From Rhodopseudomonas palustris JSC-3b (lineage in GTDB: Bacteria; Pseudomonadota; Alphaproteobacteria; Rhizobiales; Xanthobacteraceae), in contig KI632513.1 of the NCBI GenBank assembly GCA_000504425.1, positions 3,224,606-3,288,605 of the forward strand: DNA of 64,000 bases, read 5' to 3'. The notes under the pieces are model-generated. The model was not told the origin of the DNA. It saw only the letters and a list, made by a program, of their open reading frames with translations, and did no database searches. Shown in pieces: positions 1 to 7,533 of this stretch (its first letter is position 1; every line of letters begins with the position of its first letter). Made by a program: the position numbers and the translations under genes.

Positions 1-95
1 AATTCGAGCGGGCCCTTGGTGATCGGGCAAACCAGGATATCGAGAAGCTTGCGATCGACGGCGCCGGGAGCGCCATCGGAAGAGGTCGGGCTCAT
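1..95 (-). CDS. Trm112-like (UPF0434/YcaR family) protein, 3'-truncated by the window edge
   Basis: Only the first 31 codons are visible. Reading starts at ATG 95-93 on the minus strand and gives a short Ser/Asp/Gly-rich lead followed by [16 protein letters not shown], the N-terminal signature of small Trm112-like proteins. This motif carries the first half of a zinc-ribbon-like fold (CPxxKGPL). Family members are about 60 residues long. In eukaryotes and archaea Trm112 activates methyltransferases; the bacterial proteins are poorly characterised. The gene is the next one on the same strand as the Lon-domain and thioredoxin genes, about 180 nt downstream of them. The call rests on the short visible motif. 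Confidence 0.75.
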   Translation of the reverse strand, partial: MSPTSSDGAPGAVDRKLLDILVCPITKGPLE

Positions 96-132
96 CACAA
101 CAGTCCAATAATTCCTTTGGGGTGAAACACTC

Positions 133-183
133 TATAGCGATTTCGAGCGAAATGGCTGCCGGTGCGCGTCAAGAAAACGCGTC
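133..183 (-). repeat. Dispersed ~51-bp repeat, copy 1 (partner at 52590-52640)
   Basis: These 51 bases match the reverse complement of 52590-52640 at 46 of 51 positions by hand alignment, including a run containing GCGTCAAGAAAACGCGTC. The copy lies between the Trm112-like gene and the Lon-domain gene, outside any recognised coding region. I recall similar elements between genes throughout Bradyrhizobium/Rhodopseudomonas genomes. Confidence 0.7.
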
Positions 184-273
184 GGAGAGCCATTTTGGGC
201 GCCGCTGCTATAGCACGGGCGCGCCGCCCGCCGTGGGCATTGCGTCAAATTCGTCATGGTCAGTGCAGCGGTG

Positions 274-948
274 TCATTGCAGCGGTGGATCGCCGCTGGT
301 GCGCTTCTTGGCCAGCTCCATCTCGGTGACCGCCACCAGGATTTCGGCGCGGGTTTTGAGGTCCGGGGCTTCCAGCAGCGCCTGTTTCTCGGCCGAGCCA
401 TAGGGCGACATCATCGCCAGAGCATTGACCAGCGCTTCGTTGGGCGCGTTCTCGATGCCGTCCCAATCGACCTTGAGGTGATTGGCCTTGAGGAACCCGC
501 GCAGCGCTTCCAGCAGCGCCTCGCGATCCACCTCATCCTCGCCTTTGCGGGCCTCGAAATCATCGACAAAGGCGAAGAAATCGACCCGGCACTGCCGATA
601 GGGGGTCTTCACGGTCAGTTCCTCGACCACCTTGAAGCGCGAAACTCCGGTCAATTCCAATAGATAGCGGCCATCGCCGGTTTCGGCGAACTGGGTGATC
701 CGGCCAACGCAGCCGACCTCGAACAGCGACGGCTTGCTGTCGCTGCCCGAATGGGCGGCATCCGGCTGGATCATGCCGATCAGACGATGACCGTCGCGCA
801 GCGCGTCGTCGATCATCGCCAGATAGCGCGGCTCGAAAATGTTGAGCGGCATCTGGCCGCGCGGCAACAGCAGCGCGCCCGGCAGCGGAAACACCGGAAT
901 CACCTCGGGCAAATCGCCGGGTCCGCGATAGTCGGCATTGATCGGCAT
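274..948 (-). CDS. Lon protease substrate-binding (N-terminal) domain protein
   Basis: This 224-residue protein consists of a Lon N-terminal (LON_substr_bdg) domain alone. It opens with VIPVFPLPGALLLPRGQMPL and NIFEPRYLAMIDDAL, the conserved start of that fold, and continues through GRITQFAETGDGRYLLELTG. There is no AAA+ or Ser-Lys protease domain, so it is not a protease. Such stand-alone domains probably bind unfolded or partner proteins. It starts 17 nt downstream of the thioredoxin/TPR gene on the same strand and is probably co-transcribed with it, which fits a joint role in protein quality control. The family assignment is firm; the molecular role is inferred. Confidence 0.88.
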   Translation of the reverse strand: MPINADYRGPGDLPEVIPVFPLPGALLLPRGQMPLNIFEPRYLAMIDDALRDGHRLIGMIQPDAAHSGSDSKPSLFEVGCVGRITQFAETGDGRYLLELTGVSRFKVVEELTVKTPYRQCRVDFFAFVDDFEARKGEDEVDREALLEALRGFLKANHLKVDWDGIENAPNEALVNALAMMSPYGSAEKQALLEAPDLKTRAEILVAVTEMELAKKRTSGDPPLQ

Positions 949-965
949 GGCGGCCCGGCCCCTTC

Positions 966-1889
966 TTACGAGAACAGGATGGTCGACAGCCGCTTGCGGC
1001 CCTCGATAGTGGCTTCGTCGGTGGCGCCCCAGGCTTCAAACAGCTGCACCAGCTGCTTGCGGGCGCCATCCTCGTTCCATTTGCGGTCGCGCTTGACGAT
1101 TTCCAGCAGCTGGGTGGTGGCGTCGGCGCGCTTTCCGGCAGCGTTGAGCGCGAGCGCCAGGTCGAACCGGGCCTGATGATCCTGCGGATCGGCGGCGACC
1201 TTCTGCTCCAGCTCCGCCAGCGGACCGAGCGAGCTGGCCTGTTCGGCAAGTTCGATCGCGGCTTGTACGGCTTTCACCGCGCCGTCCTCGCGCTTGGCCT
1301 CCGGCACCATCGCCAGGGTCTGCTTGGCCTGCTCGATCGCGCCGCCTTCGAGATAGCAGCGCGCCAGCCCGGCGATCGCCGGAATATTGGCGGCGTCGGC
1401 GGCCAGCACCTCGGTATAGATGGTAGCGGCGGTCGCGGCATCGCCGGCGGCCAACGCCGCTTCAGCTTCTGCAATCAGGTCGGCGACCTGGGGCGAGCCA
1501 TTGCCAGGCAGGCCCGCGGTCAGCCGGTCAATAAACGCTTTGACCTCGCTCTCGGGCACCGCGCCCATAAAGGCATCGACCGGACGGCCGCCGATAAAGG
1601 CGACCACGGCGGGGATCGACTGCAGCCCCATCTGCTGCGGGATCGAGGGGTGTTCGTCGGTGTTCATCTTGACGAGCTTGACCCGGCCACCGGCAGCGCG
1701 GACCACCCGTTCGAGAATCGGGGTCAGTTGTTTGCAGGGGCCGCACCACGGCGCCCAGAAATCGACCAGCACCGGCTGCCGCTTGGACTCTTCCAGCACG
1801 TCTTTGACGAAAGTCTGGGTGCTGGTGTCCTTAATCAAATCGGCCGTCGCCTGCGGCCCCGCCGCGTTGCCCTCGTCTAGGATCGTCAC
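966..1889 (-). CDS. CnoX/YbbN-like thioredoxin with TPR tail
   Basis: The 307-residue protein has a thioredoxin domain (about residues 25-135) with an intact WCGPC active site in VDFWAPWCGPCKQLTPIL. A long alanine-rich alpha-helical region of tetratricopeptide type follows and runs to the C-terminus. This is the architecture of CnoX (YbbN), which protects proteins from over-oxidation and hands them to GroEL or DnaK. The CGPC pair suggests that the redox activity is retained; E. coli CnoX has lost one cysteine. The Lon-domain gene follows 17 nt downstream. No signal peptide is visible, so it should be cytoplasmic. Confidence 0.88.
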   Translation of the reverse strand: MTILDEGNAAGPQATADLIKDTSTQTFVKDVLEESKRQPVLVDFWAPWCGPCKQLTPILERVVRAAGGRVKLVKMNTDEHPSIPQQMGLQSIPAVVAFIGGRPVDAFMGAVPESEVKAFIDRLTAGLPGNGSPQVADLIAEAEAALAAGDAATAATIYTEVLAADAANIPAIAGLARCYLEGGAIEQAKQTLAMVPEAKREDGAVKAVQAAIELAEQASSLGPLAELEQKVAADPQDHQARFDLALALNAAGKRADATTQLLEIVKRDRKWNEDGARKQLVQLFEAWGATDEATIEGRKRLSTILFS

Positions 1890-2215
1890 GTCGTCCTCGC
1901 CCTATTGCAGTGATGGACCCCTTTAACACGGCGCGGCGGCCGGCGCATGGGGGTCCGAGAATGGTGGCCGCGCTAAAATCATCCCGTATTTCCGCGTGTT
2001 AGCGTCGCGGAGCCGGAGCTGCGGGAAGTTCTGGCGCGTTTCAACGGATAGGTGGCGCTTGCGTGGCCGGTTTTCAATCGTGATCGAGCTGGCGGCGCCG
2101 GCAGCAATCAACATGACGAAGATATTCTTCAGATGCGGTGTTGCATTCCGCGGCGGGTTTTGGCATAGGTCTGTTCGTCGCTGGCGGCCGAGCCGCCGCC
2201 TAGCGCTTCTCGGAT
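1890..2215. other. 326-nt gene-free stretch between cnoX-like gene and tRNA-Gly
   Basis: No protein here resembles a known family. The stretch must hold the promoter of the leftward thioredoxin operon and that of the rightward tRNA-Gly, but I could not pick out convincing -35/-10 boxes. A small GC hairpin (GGCGG...CCGCC) lies about 30 nt before the tRNA. Confidence 0.4.
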
Positions 2216-2290
2216 GCGGGTGTAGCTCAGGGGTAGAGCACAACCTTGCCAAGGTTGGGGTCGAGGGTTCGAATCCCTTCGCCCGCTCCA
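2216..2290 (+). tRNA. tRNA-Gly (anticodon GCC)
   Basis: The 75-nt cloverleaf can be drawn by eye. The acceptor arm GCGGGTG pairs with CGCCCGC (one G-T pair). A D arm GCTC...GAGC and an anticodon stem-loop ACCTTGCCAAGGT with GCC at the anticodon are present, as is a T arm with GGTTCGAATCC. The terminal CCA is encoded at 2288-2290. It is isolated, and a gene of foreign appearance lies downstream, as is common where tRNA genes serve as integration sites. Confidence 0.95.
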
Positions 2291-2510
2291 GATTTTTTCG
2301 ATAGGCCGAACTTTTGAAGGTGTCGTAACGATGCCTCTTTGTGTTCGCCTCGATCAGCGTTGACCATTCCCAAAAGCTGTCCTTTGCACCGAAGCGCATT
2401 CAATCTTCACGATTGGCTTCTGCAACGTGATTTCCTGATAGACATGGCGACGGGGCTGACCGCCTCCGGAATTTGCTCCGATAGTCAGGGCAACCGAAGC
2501 GAGCAGTACT

Positions 2511-3542
2511 ATGGCGCATAGTGAAGATGAGCCGGTCCACCTCATAGAGGACGAACAGACTGGCGCTCGTTTTCTGGTCTACAGCACGGAAAAGGGTATC
2601 CAGCTGGATATCCGGTTCGAAGGCGAGACCCTGTGGATGACGCAGGCGCAGATCGCAGACCTTTTCGGGCGGGATCGCTCAACCATCACCCGTCACATCA
2701 ATAACGTCATCGAGGAGAGAGAACTCGACGAAGCGACTTCTGTGCAGAAAGTGCACATAAGTCTGGGCAGGCCAGTCGCTATCTACAACTTGGATATGGT
2801 GATTTCGGTTGGCTACCGAGTGTCGTCAGCCCAGGCCACGTTGTTCCGTCGGTGGGCCACGGGCGTTCTGGTGCAGTTCGCCAAGAAAGGATTTGTGGTC
2901 GATTCGCCGCGGCTCAAGCGACCCGAGAATGCGGATCGGGTTGCCGAGCTACGTGAGATCATCCGTGACATTCGTTCGGATGAGGCGAATGTCTATCGCG
3001 AACTGCGCAATATTTGCGCGATGTGTCAGGATTACGATGGCACCACGGAAGCGGCGCGCGAGTTTTATCAGAGGACACAGGCCAAGCTGGTCTATGCGGT
3101 GACGTCGCAGACGCCGGCGGAGATCGTCGCCGCTCGGGCGGACCACCAGGCTGAGAACATGGGGTTGCAGACCTGGCAGCACGACAACATCAGGAAGACC
3201 GACGTCAACGTATCGAAGAACTACCTGAGCGCAGCAGAAATCAAGGAACTGAACCGGCTCACGACGATCCTGCTCGACATCTTCGAGGACCAACTCGATA
3301 TGGGGCGGCTTGTTGTCATGGAGGATGCGCAGGCCCTTTTGGACCAGCAGCTGAGCCAACTTGGGCGAGCTATCCTGCGATCTGGAGGTTCCGTCAGTTC
3401 CTCCGACGCAAAGCGCATCTCTGAAGCGCACTATGAGCAATTTGACCGGCGGCGAAAGCTTGAACGCCAGCAGCAAGCTGATGAGCGCATCGCTGCCCTT
3501 GCCGAGGAAGCGAAGAAGCTGCCGAGGTCGCCGCGCCGATAG
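2511..3542 (+). CDS. RhuM-family (virulence RhuM-like) putative DNA-binding protein
   Basis: This 343-residue protein matches the RhuM family, named after a Salmonella pathogenicity-island gene. The N-terminal third has TLWMTQAQIADLFGRDRSTI, which looks like a winged-helix/HTH module. It is followed by the family hallmark YNLDMVISVGYRV and the segment FRRWATGVL. The C-terminus is charged and helical, probably coiled coil. The biochemical function of the family is unknown; members are scattered on genomic islands and often sit near restriction or toxin genes. The DNA looks lower in GC than its neighbours, and the gene lies 220 nt past a tRNA-Gly, so acquisition is likely. No integrase or partner gene is present. 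The ATG at 2511 has only a weak ribosome site. Confidence 0.85.
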   Translation: MAHSEDEPVHLIEDEQTGARFLVYSTEKGIQLDIRFEGETLWMTQAQIADLFGRDRSTITRHINNVIEERELDEATSVQKVHISLGRPVAIYNLDMVISVGYRVSSAQATLFRRWATGVLVQFAKKGFVVDSPRLKRPENADRVAELREIIRDIRSDEANVYRELRNICAMCQDYDGTTEAAREFYQRTQAKLVYAVTSQTPAEIVAARADHQAENMGLQTWQHDNIRKTDVNVSKNYLSAAEIKELNRLTTILLDIFEDQLDMGRLVVMEDAQALLDQQLSQLGRAILRSGGSVSSSDAKRISEAHYEQFDRRRKLERQQQADERIAALAEEAKKLPRSPRR

Positions 3543-3598
3543 AGGACGATCATGATGGCTCGAACTTGATGTTCGAGGCCCTGATCGCCACCGCGCTT

Positions 3599-3619
3599 AA
3601 GCGGGAATGAGCCCCGCTT
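3599..3619 (+). terminator. Possible terminator of rhuM-like gene
   Basis: A 7-bp perfect stem (AAGCGGG / CCCGCTT, loop AATGAGC) lies about 55 nt after the stop codon. The U-tract is weak (TTGTGT), so this is only a candidate. Confidence 0.35.
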
Positions 3620-3707
3620 GTGTCGTTGCAGTTCGTCTCCAGCACCAATCAAGGGCACAGTGCAGCGAGGTTGCCGGCTCTCTCCGACACCAATGAGCCT
3701 CGACCAT

Positions 3708-3738
3708 AAAAAAAGCCCGCGAAGGTCGCGGGCTTTTG
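3708..3738 (-). terminator. Rho-independent terminator of the HAMP-protein gene
   Basis: A perfect stem AAAAGCCCGCGA / TCGCGGGCTTTT with a 3-nt loop is followed, on the minus strand, by a run of T residues. It lies about 90 nt past the stop codon of the minus-strand HAMP gene. On the plus strand it also ends in TTTTGTT, so it may work in both directions between these convergent genes. Confidence 0.85.
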
Positions 3739-3824
3739 TTGCTGTGGCTTAAGCCGAAATCTGAGCTTTGTGTCCCGGGCGCGCTTTCCGCTGCAGTCGG
3801 TCAGCGCGCCGTGCGACACCGACC

Positions 3825-4598
3825 TCAGGCGCGCTTCGGAATGCCGAGGCCGTTGTGGATCCAGTTCGACCAGGACTTCTGCATATACTGGCCAACCATA
3901 TTACCGTCCGCCGAGAGCAGTTCACGGGCGTTGCGGGCTGCTGACTTCAAGCCTTCCCAGAAGTCCTTCAGGCTGTTCATCAGGGTCGGCGCGGCAGCGG
4001 TGAAGCGCTGGGTCTTGATGCGAGCCAGTTCAACCAGCGATTCCTGGATCTTGGCCATCGAGCGAGCGATGCGGCCGATTTCGTCGGTGCGGTTCAGGGC
4101 ATGCAGGCGAACCTGGGTGTTGCCACGAGCCAGTTCGTCGATGTCCTTCTCAAGCTGGCCGAGCGGCTCGAGCAGACCGCGGGAGATCCGGGTACCCACA
4201 AAACCAACCACCGCAAACACGGCCAGACCGGCGAGCACCAGCAGGGTCTTGGCATTCGGGCCAGCCGGGGTGTTCGACACCACAACCGAGTCCGAGGTCT
4301 GGATCGCCATGCTGCCGTCAAACGACGCCGGCATCACCGCTGGACCAGCATCCTTGCTCATGACGAGCATGCCGACGACCCTTCCATCGGAATTGGTCAC
4401 CGGCGACAAAACGGCTCCGCCCTGATCGACGAGCCGGCCGAGCGAAGCAACGCTCGCGTTGTTAGCATTCTGAGCGCTGACCTTCTGCAGCGCCATCTGT
4501 CCAGCGCCCCCGATCGCGACGGTGACGAACAGGGTGATACCCAAAACCAGGATCGAGATCTTCTGGGCAAGGTTGCGATTCGAGAGATCGAAATTCAT
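3825..4598 (-). CDS. HAMP-domain membrane protein without a signalling output domain
   Basis: This is a 257-residue inner-membrane protein. Membrane segment 1 spans about residues 13-31. A periplasmic stretch of about 85 residues follows, then membrane segment 2 (about 118-139, TLLVLAGLAVFAVVGFVG). A HAMP linker (about 140-195) contains RISRGLLEPLGQLEKDIDEL and DEIGRIARSMAKIQ. The remaining ~60 residues form a Phe/Trp-containing tail and hold no methyl-accepting, kinase or cyclase domain. It therefore looks like a chemoreceptor or sensor stripped of its output module, perhaps signalling through a partner. It is monocistronic, with a good terminator and a 725-nt upstream region. No known function is assigned. 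Confidence 0.75.
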   Translation of the reverse strand: MNFDLSNRNLAQKISILVLGITLFVTVAIGGAGQMALQKVSAQNANNASVASLGRLVDQGGAVLSPVTNSDGRVVGMLVMSKDAGPAVMPASFDGSMAIQTSDSVVVSNTPAGPNAKTLLVLAGLAVFAVVGFVGTRISRGLLEPLGQLEKDIDELARGNTQVRLHALNRTDEIGRIARSMAKIQESLVELARIKTQRFTAAAPTLMNSLKDFWEGLKSAARNARELLSADGNMVGQYMQKSWSNWIHNGLGIPKRA

Positions 4599-4920
4599 CG
4601 TCTTTCTCCAACTTTCTTTGATTTGGCGGGCAGCTTGCCCCTCTAAGGTGACAGGCGTGACTGACGCATAGCCCTCATGGTTAATAGAAAGGTTAATTCC
4701 AGCGCTAATTTTTCGTTAATCGCACCGGATACGCATCACGCCACGTGGCGAACTCGACGCATGTGAGCAAGCAGAACTCGTCACCGAATCACCCCCTGGT
4801 CGAACTACGAACTAAGTTCTTCTTAAACCTAGCTTATTCGTCCCCGGGGAATTGGTCCGCCGATTCAATCTTGCGCTGATTCGCACAACAGTAAATATAC
4901 GTCACGAATTAACCTCTCAT

Positions 4921-4934
4921 TTGATCCAAAACAA
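4921..4934. promoter_or_regulatory. FNR/FixK-type box, imperfect
   Basis: TTGATCCAAAACAA matches the FNR/FixK consensus TTGAT-N4-ATCAA at 9 of 10 conserved positions. It lies 323 bp upstream of the HAMP-protein start and 390 bp upstream of the AerR-like start. In R. palustris the proteins AadR and FixK are known to bind such sites. Confidence 0.4.
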
Positions 4935-5138
4935 AGACAAAAGAAGCGCTTACGCCGGCTTCGCCGGTAGCAGGGCACGCATCCGCCAGGCGAGCGGATC
5001 GCGGCGGCCGCCAAGGCTGTCAAACGGACCGCGGTAACATACTAGTTACCAAGCCGCCGAGCGCTGCGGCAGCTCCCGCCGCGCGCCCATTCGCGGCGCC
5101 GAGGCCGGGCGGAATCGAATACCGCCGCCCGCTGACGT

Positions 5139-5152
5139 TTGATCCAGAGCAA
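5139..5152. promoter_or_regulatory. FNR/FixK-type box upstream of the AerR-like gene
   Basis: TTGATCCAGAGCAA matches TTGAT-N4-ATCAA at 9 of 10 conserved positions, with one mismatch in the right arm. It sits 172 bp before the GTG start of the cobalamin-domain gene and shares its left 7 bases with the box at 4921. This suggests oxygen-responsive control of a regulator that probably acts on photosynthesis genes. Confidence 0.45.
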
Positions 5153-5323
5153 AGACACCTCCCTTGTTCGCGGCTTCCCTGGCTGCCGCTACTGGACCCA
5201 TTTCGAGCGGCCTGTCGTGAGGCCGAGACGGACGTTCCGGCTGATCTCCTTCGGCGGCTGCGGGTCGGCGTTTTTCCGGCAACCGGCATTTGTGCGCGAA
5301 GGCAAACTGAGCGTGTTCGAACC

Positions 5324-6106
5324 GTGAGCATCGAAAACATCGTTCCAAGCATCTTGCCGCAACTGTTCGCCAAGCCGGTCGCCGCCAGCCCGAGCCTGCC
5401 GCGCGAGAGCGATGCGCGCGCCATCGAACTGGCACGCCGGCTGATCGCGCTCGACCAGGATGGCGCGTTCGAGCTGATCCAGCAGCGGCTCGCCCGCGAA
5501 AAATCGCCGACCGCGCTGTTCACCGGGCTGTTCGAGCCGACCGCTCGGGCGCTGGGCGATCTGTGGAGCGATGACGAGTGCAGCGAGCTCGAGGTCACCG
5601 TCGGGCTGTGCCATCTGCAGGGCGCGATGCGCCGCATCAGCTTCGACCGGCTGGCGCCGGCCATGATCAATGCCGCGCAGCGCAATGTGCTGGTGGTGCC
5701 GGAGCCCGGCGAGCCGCATCTGTTCTGTGCCGCGCTCAATGCCGAGCTGCTGCGCCAGGCGGGCTGGAATACCCATAGCGAGTTTCCGGAGACCGACCGC
5801 GACTTGAAGGGGCTGGTCACCGATCTGTGGTTCGACGCGGTCGATCTGTCGCTGAGCCCGGCGCTGCGCCGCGCGCATTGGCTGCCGCGCGTCACCGAAA
5901 CCGTGCGCATGATCCGCCGTGCCTCGCGCAACCCGGCGATCACGGTTGTGGTCAGCGGCCGGATGTTCGCCGAACGCCCCGACATCGCCGAGCAGATCGG
6001 CGCCGATGCCGGTTGCGAGTCCGCGTTGCAGATCGACGCTCTAATTCAGCGGCTGCTGCTGGCGCGCTACACGCCGCGTCGCCCAGCGAATTACGCCTGG
6101 AGCTGA
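5324..6106 (+). CDS. AerR/PpaA-like cobalamin-binding-domain regulator
   Basis: The 260-residue protein has an N-terminal helical B12-binding-2-like region ending in ALGDLWSDDECSELEVTVGL (Trp81), then a Rossmann-type B12 domain. The cobalamin-ligand loop reads VVPEPGEPHLFCAALNAELL, with His132 at the place of the axial ligand. In AerR/PpaA the motif is G-E-Q-H-T-F-G, which replaces the classical DxHxxG. Downstream, VDLSLSPALRRA, IRRASRNPAITVVVSG and GADAGCES match the rest of the SCHIC/B12 fold. AerR and PpaA bind B12 in a light-dependent way and antagonise the repressor PpsR/CrtJ in purple bacteria. No PpsR gene is in the window, so the target is unknown. The start is GTG with no clear Shine-Dalgarno, the only early start in frame. 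An FNR-type box lies upstream. Confidence 0.75.
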   Translation: MSIENIVPSILPQLFAKPVAASPSLPRESDARAIELARRLIALDQDGAFELIQQRLAREKSPTALFTGLFEPTARALGDLWSDDECSELEVTVGLCHLQGAMRRISFDRLAPAMINAAQRNVLVVPEPGEPHLFCAALNAELLRQAGWNTHSEFPETDRDLKGLVTDLWFDAVDLSLSPALRRAHWLPRVTETVRMIRRASRNPAITVVVSGRMFAERPDIAEQIGADAGCESALQIDALIQRLLLARYTPRRPANYAWS

Positions 6107-6419
6107 GCGGATCGCGCCAGCGCGATCAGAGCTGCTGCGGCTGCGACCAGTGGCCGCGCGCTGCGCATGTGAGCGATCAACGGTAACCCCGTCACTGCCA
6201 GCACAGTCATCAACAACCTGCTGTTGCCCGATTGATACACGTCAATGCGACGAATCACTTAAAGACCTCGCATCGCGCCAACCGTGGCGCCGATCTTGCG
6301 GCAGCCGAGGTCTTTCAACTGCTGATGGCGCCGCGCCATGAGCGACGTGACATAGCCCCACCATATTGATGTGTGCGTTTATGGCACCCGCTTGAAGCAC
6401 AGAATTAAAGGGGCGACGA
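6107..6419. other. 313-nt intergenic region holding a perfect FNR-type palindrome
   Basis: No coding sequence is recognisable. The main signal is the palindrome ATTGATACACGTCAAT at 6231-6246. The last 60 nt before the ATG at 6420 are AT-richer than the flanks. Confidence 0.5.
6232..6245. promoter_or_regulatory. Perfect FNR/FixK-type box (TTGA-N6-TCAA)
   Basis: The site TTGATACACGTCAA has both TTGA/TCAA half-sites intact, and the symmetry extends one base pair further on each side. It is centred about 180 bp before the dioxygenase-like ATG. It is the best FNR/FixK-family match noticed in the window. Confidence 0.6.
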
Positions 6420-7511
6420 ATGCGATCCGACGGTAAATCCTATCAGAACGACGCGCTGCCGGCGATCGATTACGACAAACACCCGGCCTATGGCCGCGTG
6501 CTGCCGATGGCGATGCTCGGCGCGCGACTGAAGGCGATGGTGTATTTCGGCTATGGCCTGATGCAGGCGTCGTCGCGCCGCGTGGTGGACATTGAACATC
6601 TGCCGCATCCGGCCGAGGGCGATCAGAAGATCAGCTCGGTGGCGCGGCTGTTGCCGACCTATCTGCGGCTGATCCTGCTGCAACGCCTCAGCCGTCTTGT
6701 CGCTGGCAACTCGTTCAAGCCGAAGACCGCGCGCGGCACCGAACTGCTCGAGCCGTTGGAGCGCGATGGCGTGGCGCCGTTCCGCATCACCGCCGACAAG
6801 ATTGCCGAACTGCGCAATCTGCTCGCGCCGCAGATCAAGACGCTGGAACAGCAGCTCTCGGCCAAGCCGGCCACCAATCCCTATGCCGATGAGACCCGCC
6901 TGGTGCTCGATCCGGCCAGCGCGGCTGACATCTATCAGGCGCTCAACCAGCTCGCCGGCGATAGCGGCGTGCTCGAAGCGGCGAGCGCTTATCTGAAGCG
7001 TCCGGTCGGCGTCGGTCAGGTCGCGCTGCAAATCAACGATCAGACCTCGGGTCCGAGCGAATTCGCCGATGTCGGCGTCGAAGCCTCGCCGTGCAATCAC
7101 TTCCACGTCGATACCAGCTTCAACATCCTGCGCACGGTGATCTATCTCAGCGACACCAGCGCTTCCAACGGCCCGCTTACTTATGTGGTCGGCAGCCAGC
7201 GCGCCGCCAAGGGCGTGTGGGATGGTCTGGTGCGTAGCGCCAATGATTACTCCGGCCTGTCGGCGACCTGGCCGAGCGCGCGCGAATTGTTCTTCGCGCT
7301 GCCGGAAGGTCTGCGTCGCAAGGCGACCTTCGGTGTCGATCTCGCCGCTGAAACGGATCAGGCCAATGCCGTGATCAACAATCAGTGGGCGGTGACCAGC
7401 GATATCGGCAATGCCGCGCTCTATGATCCGGCCGGCATCCATCGCGACGGCGTCGTCAGCCAGGGCCGGCGCGTCGCCGTCACCCTCAAGCTCACTGAGC
7501 TGGCGCGCTAA
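6420..7511 (+). CDS. PhyH-like Fe(II)/2-oxoglutarate dioxygenase (putative)
   Basis: This 363-residue protein ends in a double-stranded beta-helix-like region with the expected iron ligands. HFHVD (H229-x-D231) lies in ASPCNHFHVDTSFNIL, a distal histidine (H341) lies in AGIHRDGVVSQGRRVAV, and Arg350/351 could bind 2-oxoglutarate. Between them, VIYLSDTSASNGPLTYVVGS is the usual PhyH segment that follows HxD. The N-terminal ~190 residues are helical and unfamiliar. The substrate cannot be told; PhyH relatives hydroxylate lipids and many natural products. The gene follows the AerR-like gene but is separated from it by 313 nt containing its own FNR-type box. The Fe/2OG call is from motif reading only. 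Confidence 0.65.
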   Translation: MRSDGKSYQNDALPAIDYDKHPAYGRVLPMAMLGARLKAMVYFGYGLMQASSRRVVDIEHLPHPAEGDQKISSVARLLPTYLRLILLQRLSRLVAGNSFKPKTARGTELLEPLERDGVAPFRITADKIAELRNLLAPQIKTLEQQLSAKPATNPYADETRLVLDPASAADIYQALNQLAGDSGVLEAASAYLKRPVGVGQVALQINDQTSGPSEFADVGVEASPCNHFHVDTSFNILRTVIYLSDTSASNGPLTYVVGSQRAAKGVWDGLVRSANDYSGLSATWPSARELFFALPEGLRRKATFGVDLAAETDQANAVINNQWAVTSDIGNAALYDPAGIHRDGVVSQGRRVAVTLKLTELAR

Positions 7512-7533
7512 CTGATACTAATCAATTTGTGCG

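Larger units (their letters stand above)
4599..5323. other. 725-nt divergent regulatory region with FNR/FixK-like boxes
   Basis: This stretch separates the leftward HAMP gene from the rightward AerR-like gene. Its left half is clearly AT-richer than the surroundings and contains three GTTAAT repeats (4680-4720). Two TTGAT-centred, FNR-type imperfect palindromes occur at 4921-4934 and 5139-5152. No open frame here resembles a protein family. Confidence 0.55.

Noticed and set aside
2262-3760. Island boundary marked by a repeat of the tRNA-Gly 3' end
   Set aside because: I searched the DNA downstream of the rhuM-like gene by eye and found no second copy of GGTTCGAATCC or the CCA end.
4624-4638. 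Sigma-54-type promoter (TGGC...TTGC with 10-bp GG-GC spacing) on the plus strand
   Set aside because: It points away from the HAMP gene into 680 nt without a gene, and matches of this length are expected by chance in a GC-rich window.
4681-4720. CtrA-like TTAA-N7-TTAA site formed by repeated GTTAAT
   Set aside because: The spacing between the first two TTAA is 8, not 7, and the third is out of register. AT-rich promoter DNA easily gives such repeats.
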